A DNA stretch of 64,000 bases, taken from contig NZ_CANLZM010000004.1 in the NCBI RefSeq assembly GCF_947495565.1, forward strand, positions 290,368-354,367, in the 5' to 3' direction. Below the pieces are notes generated by a model, which was not told where the DNA came from, ran no database searches, and worked only from the letters and a program-made list of their open reading frames with translations. A program made the position numbers and the translations under genes. Every line of letters starts with the position of its first letter. Positions within the stretch are counted from its first letter, which is position 1. Shown here in pieces: positions 46,758 through 56,633 of the stretch. This DNA is from an uncultured Pontibacter sp. (lineage in GTDB: Bacteria > Bacteroidota > Bacteroidia > Cytophagales > Hymenobacteraceae).

Positions 46758-46949
46758 CTACTCAGCAGCAGCTTCTTCTTTCTGCTCAGCTGGTTTGTTT
46801 TTTGGAGCTTCGCCGAACTGAGCTCTCAGCTCGTCCATGTCAACGTTCTTGATAACCGGTGTAAGCAACAGTTGCTTAATTCTGGCTACTTTGTTGTTAG
46901 CTCTTGCCTTATTTCTGCGATCTTTTCTTTTTAGTCTAGTAACTCCCAT
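46758..46949 (-). CDS. Small basic conserved protein, possibly ribosome-associated
   Basis: A 63-residue protein: a strongly basic N-terminal half ([20 protein letters not shown]), then [14 protein letters not shown], and a Lys/Ala/Glu tail. The basic-then-acidic pattern resembles small ribosomal or RNA-binding proteins of Bacteroidota. I do not recognise a named family. It has an exact promoter box 27 bases upstream and its own terminator, so it is a genuine stand-alone gene. Confidence 0.65.
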   Translation of the reverse strand: MGVTRLKRKDRRNKARANNKVARIKQLLLTPVIKNVDMDELRAQFGEAPKNKPAEQKEEAAAE

Positions 46950-46975
46950 CGTTGCAATGATTTTAATTTGAAGGG

Positions 46976-46983
46976 CAAAAGTA
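46976..46983 (-). promoter_or_regulatory. Bacteroidota -7 promoter box for the small basic protein gene
   Basis: Read on the minus strand this is TACTTTTG, an exact TAnnTTTG match. It predicts a leader of about 20 bases. Confidence 0.6.
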
Positions 46984-47027
46984 AGTTATTATTTTTACAA
47001 AGTAAAGTTTTTTCCCAAAGCAAATTC

Positions 47028-48074
47028 ATGATACACACGATAGACCTTCGCTCCGATACCGTAACCAAACCAACCCCAGAAATGCTGCAAGCCATGTTTG
47101 CCGCCCCTGTAGGGGACGATGTGTACGGTGAGGACCCCACTGTAAACGCGCTCGAAGAGAAGACTGCCGCCATGTTCGGGATGGAAGCCGGCCTCTTCTG
47201 CCCTTCCGGCACCATGACCAACCAGATCGCCATTAAGGTGCATACGCAGCCGCTCACAGAGATTATCTGCGACGTGACGGCCCACATCCATCAATATGAA
47301 GGCGGCGGCATTGCGTTCAATTCGGCTGCCTCTACAGCACTGGTACACGGAGAGCGTGGCAAAATGACGCCGCAGCAGGTAGAGGAAAACATCCGCCCGC
47401 TGGATAACATCCACTTCCCCGAGACCCGCCTGGTAGCACTAGAGAATAGCTGCAACAAAGGCGGCGGCTCATTTTATACTTTACAGGAGATTGCGGCCAT
47501 CTCAGAAGTATGCAAGCGCCATCACCTGTCCCTGCACCTGGACGGGGCACGTGTGTTCAATGCCTTGGCTGCCTCCGGCGATGCCGCTAAAGACTATGGT
47601 TTATACTTCGACAGCATATCAGTTTGCCTTTCTAAAGGATTGGGTGCTCCGGTAGGTTCTGTGCTCCTCGGTGGAAAAGACTTCATTAAAAGAGCCAGAA
47701 AAATAAGGAAAGTTATGGGCGGCGGCATGCGACAGGCCGGTTACCTGGCAGCGGCATGCCTATATGCCTTAGATCACCATGTAGACAGGCTGCAGGAGGA
47801 CCACCGTAAGGCAAAGGAGCTGGAGCAGGCGCTGCAGCAGGCTAGTTACGTGGATTATGTGATGCCGGTAGAAACAAACATCGTTATCTTTAAACTAAAC
47901 GATAGCTTCCGGGATGATAGCTTTGTGCAGGCACTGGCAAAGCAAAACATAGTTGCCGCCAGCTTCGGCCCGCAAATGATACGGTTCGTAACCCACCTCG
48001 ATATCACCGAAGATATGCACCAGCACCTGCTGCAGGTACTGGCAGCAATGAACAAGGAACAGGTAGAAGTATAA
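47028..48074 (+). CDS. ltaE: Low-specificity L-threonine aldolase
   Basis: A PLP enzyme that splits L-threonine or allo-threonine to glycine and acetaldehyde. The 348-residue protein starts [20 protein letters not shown], the family signature. It has [15 protein letters not shown], the PLP-contact [11 protein letters not shown], and the Schiff-base lysine in [14 protein letters not shown]. The ATG at 47028 is preferred. The longer frame to 46968 reads through the divergent promoter region. Confidence 0.92.
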   Translation: MIHTIDLRSDTVTKPTPEMLQAMFAAPVGDDVYGEDPTVNALEEKTAAMFGMEAGLFCPSGTMTNQIAIKVHTQPLTEIICDVTAHIHQYEGGGIAFNSAASTALVHGERGKMTPQQVEENIRPLDNIHFPETRLVALENSCNKGGGSFYTLQEIAAISEVCKRHHLSLHLDGARVFNALAASGDAAKDYGLYFDSISVCLSKGLGAPVGSVLLGGKDFIKRARKIRKVMGGGMRQAGYLAAACLYALDHHVDRLQEDHRKAKELEQALQQASYVDYVMPVETNIVIFKLNDSFRDDSFVQALAKQNIVAASFGPQMIRFVTHLDITEDMHQHLLQVLAAMNKEQVEV

Positions 48075-48439
48075 ACTACTGAATTCTTTTGCAATAGCCT
48101 TGTCCTAAGTTGGGTAAGTTTGTTGCATTCTTCTTGTTACCTTGAAAAGGTTTTGCGGGCCGGTAGTAATGCATTAGACTCTCTTTCTGCCATTGGTGGT
48201 TTTTCACGAAGCTATTTTCACGGCCTAGTGACTGTTGGTGAAAGTATAAGTTCCTCTCCGAGAAGCAGAGACGTTTCAATCTATCGTTTCTGGCGCGAAT
48301 CTTTAGATTCGTGACGTAGTATAAATTCGAATCTGTGATTTGATGGGCTCACAAAGCCCCACAAAAGCCTATGTCGTAGCTACTGCTGCTCAAGTCGAGT
48401 TATAAACCCGACGCTGTTACATAGAATGAAATGACCCTG

Positions 48440-48460
48440 CTCCTCGGAGGGGCTGGGGTC
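48440..48460 (-). repeat. Partial GC-rich palindromic repeat
   Basis: CTCCTCGGAGGGGCTGGGGTC is a shortened, inverted form of the unit that flanks the DUF559 gene. It abuts the left end of the MITE-like element. Confidence 0.55.
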
Positions 48461-48593
48461 AATGCCATCAACTTAAGCGTTTAAATTTGCCGTTGTTGCG
48501 TGTTCTCACCAATAACTTGCTGGTCAGAAGACACAGCAAGGGCGACTGCTCTACCGGAGGCAACGCGAGATATTTCTTAAGTTGACGGCATTG
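48460..48593. mobile_element. MITE-like element with 18-bp inverted ends
   Basis: The left end, CAATGCCATCAACTTAAG, and the right end, CTTAAGTTGACGGCATTG, are inverted copies with one mismatch, 134 bp end to end. The interior has no coding capacity. It fits a non-autonomous derivative of an insertion sequence. No transposase gene with these ends is in the window, and no target duplication was obvious. Confidence 0.55.
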
Positions 48594-48709
48594 GTGGCTG
48601 AGGTGGATTACTCATCTAAAGAAAATTGCTAAAAAACTCACTATTTATACTTGCTTCACCATCAGCACAAGAAACGACTTTCCTAAGCTTAAAAACTCAA
48701 ACTGAAACA

Positions 48710-49333
48710 ATGAACTCCTCCTACCCTTCTCCTGAGATTATGGCTGCCTTTGCTGCTGATCCTATTATTTGCGGTATCATTCAAAATGGGCAACCGTTGC
48801 CGTCTTCACGTTCTGAGGATGTATACTTTAAGCTGCTGAGTTCCATTGTGTCGCAGCAGCTGAGCACTAAAGTAGCAGCCGTTATTTTCAAAAGATTTAA
48901 AGAACTGTTTCCAGAAGAATATCCGCACCCGGAACTGGTGTTAGCAGCGCCGGATGAGCTGCTGCGTAGCGCAGGATTATCGTTTCAGAAAATAGGCTAT
49001 GTGCGCAACGTGGCGGTGTTTGCTTCCGAAGGCAACCTACAGCACGCCACCATCAATGCCATGGAAGATGAGGTATTGATTGAGCATCTGACGCAGATAA
49101 AAGGTGTTGGCCGCTGGACCGTAGAAATGCTGCTGATGTTTGCCCTGGAGCGGCCAGATATCTTTCCGGTTGATGATTTAGGGATACAAAATGCCATGAA
49201 ACGCCATTATGGCATAGATGCAGCTGGTAAAGCTCTGCGGCTGCAGATGCAGCAAATAGCTGAAAATTGGCGGCCTTACCGCACCATTGCCAGCAAATAT
49301 CTCTGGCAGTCGCTGGATAACATGCCGAAGTAA
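48710..49333 (+). CDS. DNA-3-methyladenine glycosylase II-like protein
   Basis: A base-excision repair glycosylase of the AlkA/HhH-GPD superfamily, 207 residues. The helix-hairpin-helix is LTQIKGVGRWTVEMLL near 135, and the catalytic aspartate lies just after it in FPVDDLGIQNA. SSIVSQQLSTKVAA near 50 is the conserved first block. The ATG at 48710 fits the family. The longer frame from 48626 lacks similarity. The gene is followed by a hairpin shared with the convergent topoisomerase gene. Confidence 0.88.
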   Translation: MNSSYPSPEIMAAFAADPIICGIIQNGQPLPSSRSEDVYFKLLSSIVSQQLSTKVAAVIFKRFKELFPEEYPHPELVLAAPDELLRSAGLSFQKIGYVRNVAVFASEGNLQHATINAMEDEVLIEHLTQIKGVGRWTVEMLLMFALERPDIFPVDDLGIQNAMKRHYGIDAAGKALRLQMQQIAENWRPYRTIASKYLWQSLDNMPK

Positions 49334-49380
49334 TTAATTTATACTTAAGATACCTGCGTTAGAAATAGCCTTAAATGCAA

Positions 49381-49413
49381 GTAGACCGCTGCAGCAAGTA
49401 TGCAGCGGTCTAC
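49381..49413. terminator. Hairpin between convergent genes
   Basis: A perfect 13-bp stem (49381-49393 with 49401-49413) and 7-base loop. There is no T-tract on the plus strand and only a weak one on the minus strand, so its termination efficiency is uncertain. Confidence 0.6.
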
Positions 49414-49439
49414 AATAAACAATGTATCTGTTAACCCGG

Positions 49440-50528
<1,089 letters not shown>

Positions 50529-50760
50529 TTTCCAAGGCTTCTTCAGTTTCCTGCCTCAGCAATTAATACTTTAGTTTAAGGTAAAAGTTGTACTATTTTC
50601 GTGATACACCTTTACCTACCCTGCGAGTAAAATAACTGCTTGGAAACGATTTTATCCCACTGACATGCCTACCAAGGTCGACTTAGTATAAGCTCTGTCA
50701 GTCACGGCTATTAAAAACTTATAATATTTGAGTTGTGCGACTTTGGAGTTCGCCGGCCCC

Positions 50761-50824
50761 GCAGAAAATGAAAGTATAAGTATACCACCAAACCATTCTC
50801 CCATTTCATACTTTCATTTTCTGC
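50761..50824. promoter_or_regulatory. 17-bp inverted repeat overlapping the promoter region of the membrane-protein gene
   Basis: GCAGAAAATGAAAGTAT at 50761-50777 is perfectly inverted at 50808-50824, with 30 bases between. The right arm ends two bases before a TATCTTTA -7-like box. It could be an operator or a DNA/RNA hairpin. No T-tract follows. Confidence 0.55.
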
Positions 50825-50826
50825 TT

Positions 50827-50834
50827 TATCTTTA
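50827..50834 (+). promoter_or_regulatory. Possible -7 box for the small membrane-protein gene
   Basis: TATCTTTA differs from TAnnTTTG only at the last base and lies 33 bases before the ATG at 50860. Confidence 0.4.
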
Positions 50835-50859
50835 CATCATACTTATACCGGAGCGCAAC

Positions 50860-51264
50860 ATGCACAAGAACATATCTTACCTCTATGCTTTTTTTGGATT
50901 CTTTCTGCTTGGATGTGGCGTGGTGGCCGTTGATTTAGCTGGCGAACAGGCAAATACGGCTTTATTAACCGGAGCCGCAGGAGGCTTGATCGGCCTGACA
51001 GCCGGACATTTTCTGAACAGGGGCAAACGCTGGGGTTTTATGCTAGGCACTGTGGAGGCTGGTTTACTTACACTGCTGCTGGGCTGGCGCGCCGGTACTT
51101 ATTTTCTCCGGCTGCTAGGCATGGTGCAACAGCCGCAGGGCACTGACACAACTGAAACGGCAGGCATGGCTTTTCTGCTTACCACCGCTATGCTCGTCAT
51201 CTCGCTGCTGACGCTGACTGTTTCGGTTATGTTTGCAAAACAGGTGTTGAGCGAGACAAAATAG
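50860..51264 (+). CDS. Small integral membrane protein, function unknown
   Basis: A 134-residue protein with four predicted membrane segments (about 6-24, 31-48, 58-80 and 100-125). It has a GAAGGLIGLTAGHFLNRGKRW turn resembling small glycine-rich membrane modules. No named domain is recognised. The ATG at 50860 is chosen because the hairpin and promoter-like box lie upstream of it. The longer frame from 50728 would translate them. Confidence 0.6.
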   Translation: MHKNISYLYAFFGFFLLGCGVVAVDLAGEQANTALLTGAAGGLIGLTAGHFLNRGKRWGFMLGTVEAGLLTLLLGWRAGTYFLRLLGMVQQPQGTDTTETAGMAFLLTTAMLVISLLTLTVSVMFAKQVLSETK

Positions 51265-51343
51265 GCATTCGTCTATATTATTTTACATTTCTGCCATCTC
51301 TTTACTATATTGTTTGTGAAAATCATACCATACAATATAGCAC

Positions 51344-54193
51344 ATGATGAACAAAACCGTGCTGAGTGTACTGCTTACTGCAAGTGTTGTAAGCGTAGCC
51401 GAGGCTCAGACTAAACTCGTGGAAAAGGTTACCAAACAAGGCGATGAGCTGGTAATTCCTTATACTAAGTATAAGCTTCCGAACGGCCTTACTTTAATTG
51501 TACACGAAGATAACTCAGATCCGGTAGTGCACGTGGATGTAACCTATCATGTAGGTTCTGCCCGTGAGGAGGTCGGCAAATCTGGCTTCGCGCACTTTTT
51601 TGAGCACATGATGTTCCAGGGGTCCGACAACGTTGCTGATGAAGAGCACTTCAAGATTGTTTCTGAATCTGGCGGCACCCTGAACGGAACAACCAACCGC
51701 GACCGCACCAACTATTTCGAGACCGTACCTAGTAACCAACTGGAGACAGCGCTATGGCTGGAGGCTGACCGCATGGGCTTTTTGCTGGATGCCGTTACGC
51801 AGCCTAAGTTTGAGGTGCAGCGCGAGACTGTAAAGAACGAGCGCGGCCAGAACTACGATAACCGCCCTTACGGCCTGGTGTACGAGATGACCTCGAAAAA
51901 CCTGTATCCATACGGCCACCCTTACTCCTGGACCACCATTGGCTACATTGAGGACCTGAACCGGGTGAATGTAAATGACCTGAAGAACTTCTTCCTGCGC
52001 TGGTACGGCCCGAACAACGCGACCCTGACTGTTGGCGGCGACGTAAAACCAGAGGAAGTAGTGAAGCTGGTGGAGAAATATTTCGGTTCTATACCTGCCG
52101 GGCCAGCCGTTAAGGATATGCAGCCGCAGCTTGCCAAGCTGGAAAAAGACCGCTATATAAGCTACGAAGACAATATCCGTTTCCCGATGCTGCGCATGAC
52201 CTACCCTACTCCTGAGTCTGGGCACAAGGATGAGCCGGCATTAGACGTGTTGGCCGAGATACTGGGCCAGGGCAAAAACTCTATCTTCTACAAGAACTTT
52301 GTAAAGGAGCAGAAAGCCATGCAGGCCTCTGTGTATAATTCTGCCTCTGAATTGGCCGGTGAGTTCAGCATTACAGTAATGGCTTACCCGAATACTCCGT
52401 TGGCACAAAGCGAGGAGCTGGCACGCCAGTCTATCGCAGAGTTTGAGAAACGCGGAATTACAGACGAAGACCTGCAGCGCTTTAAGGCACAAGCGGAGTC
52501 TGGGCTGATCAACCGTATGGCTAGCGTGAGCGGTAAAGTATCGCAGCTGGCTTACTACGAAACATTTCGCAACAACCCGAACTACCTGCAAGAGGAAATT
52601 AAGCGCATACAGTCTGTAACCAAAGAAGATGTGCAGCGCGTGTACAACCAGTACATTAAGGGCAAGCCCGCTGTACTGCTTAGCGTGGTACCTAAAGGAA
52701 ATGTCGCCTTACTGGCTAAAGCCGACAATTATACCGTGGCACAAGATGGCTATACTGCCGGCGCTGATGAGTATAGCGGCCTGAAGTATACAAAGGCAGT
52801 AGACACATTTGACAGAAGCAAGCGCCCTGGCGCAGGCGAGAACCCGGTAGTAGCCGTACCAAGTTACTATACCAGCAAGTTTAAAAACGGGCTGAAAATG
52901 ATCGGAACAAACACCAATGAGATTCCGACCGTTACGATGCAGCTTACAATTGAGGGAGGCCACCGTTTGGCAGCGAAAGATCTTAGCAAAGCCGGTATTG
53001 CTGTTCTTACAGCCGACATGCTGAACGAAGACACGCAGAATTATACTTCCGAGCAGTTCAGCAACGAACTGGATAAGCTTGGCAGCTCTATTCGCATCAA
53101 CTCCGGCAGCAACGATACTTATATCACGGTACAGTCGCTGAAGAAGAACCTCGACAAAACATTAGCCCTGCTGGAGGAGCGCTTATTCAGGCCGAAGTTT
53201 AACCAGGAGGATTTTGATCGCCTCAAGAAGCAGCAGCTGGAGGCCATTGCCAACCAGGCGACACAGCCAACCGCTATTGCCAACAATGTATACAGCAAAC
53301 TGCTCTACGGTTCAGGTAATATCATGGCCTTGCCAACTTCTGGTACCGCCGAAACCGTTGCCAACATCACGCTGGAGGATGTAAAGAAATTTTACACCGA
53401 CAACTACTCTCCTTCCGTTTCGCAGTTGGTAGTGGTGGGCGATATCTCTGAAAAAGAGCTGATGGGCAAAATGGCTTTCCTGAAGAACTGGAAAAAGAAG
53501 AATGTGCAGCTTCCGGCTGACATCAAAGCCCCTGCCATTGAGAAGACACGCATTTATTTGGTAGACAAGCCAGATGCAGCGCAGTCCGAGATCCGCATTG
53601 GGTATGTCGGCATGCCGTTTGACGCTACTGGCGATTACTACAAAGCCAATTTGATGAACTACAACCTGGGCGGAGCCTTTAACAGCCGTATCAACCTGAA
53701 CCTGCGCGAAGACAAAGGCTATACCTATGGTGCCCGCTCCTACTTCAGTGGCAGCAAGTATGCCGGTCCGTTCACGGCCTCTGCCGGTGTGCGTGCCGAT
53801 GCTACAGCCGAGTCGGTAACAGAGTTTATGAAAGAGCTGACGGAATTCAGCAAGAACGGCATCAGCGAAGACGAGCTTAAGTTCATGAAAAGCTCTATCG
53901 GGCAGGCTGACGCACGCCAGTATGAAACACCATACCAGAAAGCCGGCTTCCTGGGCCGTATTCTGGAGTACGACCTGAAGAAAGACTTTGTGAAGCAGCA
54001 GACCAATATCCTGAACAACATAACGAAGCAGGAGATTGATGCGCTGGCAGCTAAAAACCTGCCGGTAAACAACATGCACATAGTGGTGGTAGGCGATAAG
54101 AAAACAGTGCTGCCAAAGCTGGAGGCCCTTAACTACGAGATTGTGGAGCTGGATACGGATGGCAACCCAGTGGCCAGCTCGTCCGTAAAATAG
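51344..54193 (+). CDS. M16 family zinc metalloprotease (pitrilysin/insulinase-like)
   Basis: A secreted or periplasmic two-half M16 peptidase of 949 residues with signal peptide (VLLTASVVSVAEAQ). The first M16 domain has the inverted zinc motif HFFEH at 84-88 and the downstream glutamate region. The second half lacks a second HxxEH and carries the NLREDKGYTYGARS block of the M16C partner domain. Both halves in one chain form the clamshell used to degrade oligopeptides. It is monocistronic with a terminator 20 bases after the stop. Confidence 0.9.
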   Translation: MMNKTVLSVLLTASVVSVAEAQTKLVEKVTKQGDELVIPYTKYKLPNGLTLIVHEDNSDPVVHVDVTYHVGSAREEVGKSGFAHFFEHMMFQGSDNVADEEHFKIVSESGGTLNGTTNRDRTNYFETVPSNQLETALWLEADRMGFLLDAVTQPKFEVQRETVKNERGQNYDNRPYGLVYEMTSKNLYPYGHPYSWTTIGYIEDLNRVNVNDLKNFFLRWYGPNNATLTVGGDVKPEEVVKLVEKYFGSIPAGPAVKDMQPQLAKLEKDRYISYEDNIRFPMLRMTYPTPESGHKDEPALDVLAEILGQGKNSIFYKNFVKEQKAMQASVYNSASELAGEFSITVMAYPNTPLAQSEELARQSIAEFEKRGITDEDLQRFKAQAESGLINRMASVSGKVSQLAYYETFRNNPNYLQEEIKRIQSVTKEDVQRVYNQYIKGKPAVLLSVVPKGNVALLAKADNYTVAQDGYTAGADEYSGLKYTKAVDTFDRSKRPGAGENPVVAVPSYYTSKFKNGLKMIGTNTNEIPTVTMQLTIEGGHRLAAKDLSKAGIAVLTADMLNEDTQNYTSEQFSNELDKLGSSIRINSGSNDTYITVQSLKKNLDKTLALLEERLFRPKFNQEDFDRLKKQQLEAIANQATQPTAIANNVYSKLLYGSGNIMALPTSGTAETVANITLEDVKKFYTDNYSPSVSQLVVVGDISEKELMGKMAFLKNWKKKNVQLPADIKAPAIEKTRIYLVDKPDAAQSEIRIGYVGMPFDATGDYYKANLMNYNLGGAFNSRINLNLREDKGYTYGARSYFSGSKYAGPFTASAGVRADATAESVTEFMKELTEFSKNGISEDELKFMKSSIGQADARQYETPYQKAGFLGRILEYDLKKDFVKQQTNILNNITKQEIDALAAKNLPVNNMHIVVVGDKKTVLPKLEALNYEIVELDTDGNPVASSSVK

Positions 54194-54213
54194 AGCACAT
54201 ACTATACAAAGAG

Positions 54214-54242
54214 AGCCCTTGGTTTTACCGAGGGCTTTTTTG
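54214..54242 (+). terminator. Terminator after the M16 protease gene
   Basis: A stem AGCCCTTGG with CCGAGGGCT (one G-T pair), a 5-base loop, and TTTTTTGTTTT. Confidence 0.88.
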
Positions 54243-54340
54243 TTTTCTTTTGTATACTTTTCTGGTTGATTCCCCTGCAACCATAAGCACACGAATTAAC
54301 GTAAAGCAGGTGCAGCACGCATTACATTAGTTTTTGGCCA

Positions 54341-54348
54341 TATATTTG
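54341..54348 (+). promoter_or_regulatory. Bacteroidota -7 promoter box upstream of the M48 lipoprotein gene
   Basis: TATATTTG, an exact TAnnTTTG match, 69 bases before the chosen ATG at 54410. Confidence 0.6.
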
Positions 54349-54409
54349 CCAAAGGCTGTACAAAAATGCAGGGACACTGCGTTGCACCTTTATGAGCTTA
54401 CACTTTACA

Positions 54410-55243
54410 ATGAAAAAACTCTTTTACACCCCTTTAGGACTACTAGCTTTGGCTGGTATGCTAACTTTCAGCAGCTGCGATAGCAACGATGGCGTCATCT
54501 TTTCGGTGCAGGACGACGTGAACCTGGGCCAGCAGGTAGCCCATGAGGTTGACTCTACTTACCGAGCACAAGGCAAGCTGCTAGAGCGCAACAGCACCAA
54601 CTCCAATACGCAAAAAGCTTATACCAGCCTCGACCGCATCGTGAACCGGGTGCTTACTTCCGGAGAAGTAAAATACCAGCAGGAGTTTCCCTGGTCCGTA
54701 AAAATTATTCGGGATGATGAAACATTGAATGCCTTTGCCTCTCCCGGAGGGCAGATTTATGTCTTTACCGGCCTTATTAAATATTTGGAGGATGAAGACC
54801 ATTTGGCTGGCGTGCTGGCCCACGAAATTGCGCATGCCGACAAGCGTCACAGCGTAAAACAGCTCCAGCGCGACTATGGCATTGCCTTGCTGCTAACAGT
54901 AGCTTTAGGCAATAACCCAAGCACACTAAAGCAGATAGCAGCGCAATTATCAGGCTCATTGGCAGGGCTTAAATTTAGCCGCGATGCCGAAACAGAGGCA
55001 GATGAGGCATCTGTGGCTTACTTGGGTGGTACCAAACACTACGCCTGCGACGGAGCTGCGGGATTCTTCGTGAAAATGGAGCAAGAGCAGCAGCAAGGAG
55101 CACCGCCTGAGTTTCTGAGCACACACCCAAGCCCTGAAAACCGGATACAGCACATACAGCAACTGGCAGAAAAGCGCGGCTGCAGCACAGCCTCCGCCCC
55201 TGACACAGATTTTCAGCAACTGAAAACCGCCCTGGGATTTTAA
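54410..55243 (+). CDS. M48 family zinc metalloprotease, lipoprotein
   Basis: A 277-residue envelope metalloprotease. The signal peptide ends FSSC (lipidation Cys near residue 23), and the HEIAH zinc motif is at 138-142. The third ligand lies in the conserved EADEASVAYL region near 195. It is preceded by NAFASPGGQIYVFTGL, typical of the BepA/LoiP subfamily that helps outer-membrane protein assembly. I prefer ATG 54410 (MKKLF) to 54392 because it opens the signal peptide. A second, similar M48 gene lies at 63.1-63.9 kb. Confidence 0.9.
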   Translation: MKKLFYTPLGLLALAGMLTFSSCDSNDGVIFSVQDDVNLGQQVAHEVDSTYRAQGKLLERNSTNSNTQKAYTSLDRIVNRVLTSGEVKYQQEFPWSVKIIRDDETLNAFASPGGQIYVFTGLIKYLEDEDHLAGVLAHEIAHADKRHSVKQLQRDYGIALLLTVALGNNPSTLKQIAAQLSGSLAGLKFSRDAETEADEASVAYLGGTKHYACDGAAGFFVKMEQEQQQGAPPEFLSTHPSPENRIQHIQQLAEKRGCSTASAPDTDFQQLKTALGF

Positions 55244-55252
55244 CGCAAGAGG

Positions 55253-55282
55253 AAATGCCTGCCCCAACCGGCAGGCATTTTT
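55253..55282 (+). terminator. Terminator after the first M48 gene
   Basis: A perfect 11-bp stem (55253-55263 with 55270-55280), a 6-base loop and a short T-run. Confidence 0.88.
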
Positions 55283-55297
55283 CGTAAGTATAAAACT

Positions 55298-56443
55298 ATG
55301 AATAAGATAAAGAAAAGCCTTACCAAAGCGATATTGAGAGGAGAAGAAAAGCTCGACTTGCTCACCTTTCAGCTAAAAAACAGACTGAACCTGAACCGCC
55401 CACTGCAGATTGTCACTTACCGCAGCTATGGCACTCCGGAGCGCCTTTATGTTAAAGGCCGTGTGTTAGTGGACAAGGGTATCCGCCTGTCAGAAGAAAA
55501 TGACACCACCTGGGAGAACCTCCTGAACATGTACCGCCGCTTTGAGAGCGACGAGATACCCAACGCACGCGTAGCGCTTTGCCTGCAGGGCCAGCAGCAT
55601 GAAATCACGACAGATGCAGAAGGTTATTTTGTACTGAACCTGCAGCCTAAAAAGCCGTTGCATCTGGAAGACATCTGGCACCCGATAGAGATTGAGCTAA
55701 AGGACGCGCCGGTGCAGAGCTTTGAGCCAGGCGTAAAAGAAACGGCACATGTACTGGTTCCTCCACCGGATGCAGAGTACGGCATCATATCCGATATTGA
55801 CGATACCATTGTAAGAACCGGGGCAACCAGCCTGTTGCAAACCGGGCGCAACGTGCTGCTGAATAACGCCCATACCCGCATTCCTTTCCATGGAGTTTCT
55901 CAATTCTATAAATCGCTGCAGCTAGGAAGAAGCGGCAAGCGCAACAACCCGTTTTTCTACGTCAGTAGCAGCCCCTGGAATAACTATGATCTGCTCTATC
56001 ACTTTCTGGAGCTAAACGAAATTCCGCAGGGGCCGCTCCTGCTTCGCGATTTTGGCATAGATGAAAGCAAGCTCGGCCACAGCGACCACATGAGCCACAA
56101 GTATAAAGAGATTGAAAATATCCTGATCACTTACCCGCATCTTAATTTTATACTTATCGGCGACAGCGGCCAGCAGGATGCGCCTATTTACCATGAGGTT
56201 GTCAAAAACCACCCGGGGCGGGTTATGGCCATCTACATACGCGATGTAAATATTGAGAAACGCACACAAGCCGTAACTACGATTGCAGATGAACTAAGTG
56301 CAGGCGGAGATGTGGAAATGGTGCTGGTAAAAGACACAGCCGCAGCCGCAGCTCACGCAGCCGAAAAAGGATTTATACTTGTAGAAGAAGTGAAAGAAGT
56401 TGAACAGGAAGCAGAGATAGATGCAGCCGGAGACGAAGTATAA
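55298..56443 (+). CDS. App1-like phosphatidate phosphatase domain protein (DUF2183)
   Basis: A 381-residue protein with the App1 catalytic domain, a HAD-like phosphatase. The DxDxT nucleophile motif is Asp166-Ile-Asp168 in ISDIDDTIVRTG, and further blocks are FFYVSSSPWN, LRDFGIDESKLG and LIGDSGQQDAPIY. App1 in yeast removes phosphate from phosphatidic acid; bacterial members are untested. The first 150 residues include a beta domain, and the tail is very acidic (EEVKEVEQEAEIDAAGDE). The TreS-like gene follows after a hairpin. Confidence 0.85.
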   Translation: MNKIKKSLTKAILRGEEKLDLLTFQLKNRLNLNRPLQIVTYRSYGTPERLYVKGRVLVDKGIRLSEENDTTWENLLNMYRRFESDEIPNARVALCLQGQQHEITTDAEGYFVLNLQPKKPLHLEDIWHPIEIELKDAPVQSFEPGVKETAHVLVPPPDAEYGIISDIDDTIVRTGATSLLQTGRNVLLNNAHTRIPFHGVSQFYKSLQLGRSGKRNNPFFYVSSSPWNNYDLLYHFLELNEIPQGPLLLRDFGIDESKLGHSDHMSHKYKEIENILITYPHLNFILIGDSGQQDAPIYHEVVKNHPGRVMAIYIRDVNIEKRTQAVTTIADELSAGGDVEMVLVKDTAAAAAHAAEKGFILVEEVKEVEQEAEIDAAGDEV

Positions 56444-56460
56444 ATCGATATAAACAAGCA

Positions 56461-56495
56461 CATCAGGCGCAGACACTAGCTGCGCCTGATGCATT
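56461..56495 (+). terminator. Terminator after the App1-like gene
   Basis: A perfect 12-bp stem (56461-56472 with 56480-56491) and 7-base loop, followed by CATTT. The T-tract is weak. Confidence 0.7.
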
Positions 56496-56633
56496 TAATG
56501 TCCTTCCTACAGCGACTGCCTTTGCACCATCAGAAATATAAACGCTACTTTAACCAAACTGAATCTATACTTGCTGCCGTACAAAAGCAAAAATTATACG
56601 TAGCCTATACTTCATTAAAAGTACACCCGAACT

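Larger units (their letters stand above)
48075..48709. other. Long intergenic region with repeats, no gene seen
   Basis: No coding sequence is supported; the few open frames have no family features. It contains a short palindrome CGAATCTTTAGATTCG at 48296-48311 with a further ATTCGAATCT after it. It also holds a partial GC-rich palindromic repeat at 48440-48460 and the MITE-like element 48460-48593. The region appears to be a target for small repeat insertions. Confidence 0.6.

Noticed and set aside
46758..46949. Ribosomal protein THX
   Set aside because: Longer than THX and lacking its sequence pattern; only the basic character is shared.
48076..48279. Possible 67-residue minus-strand gene after threonine aldolase
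   Set aside because: The translation looks like random sequence in a repeat-rich gap, with no start signal or family similarity.
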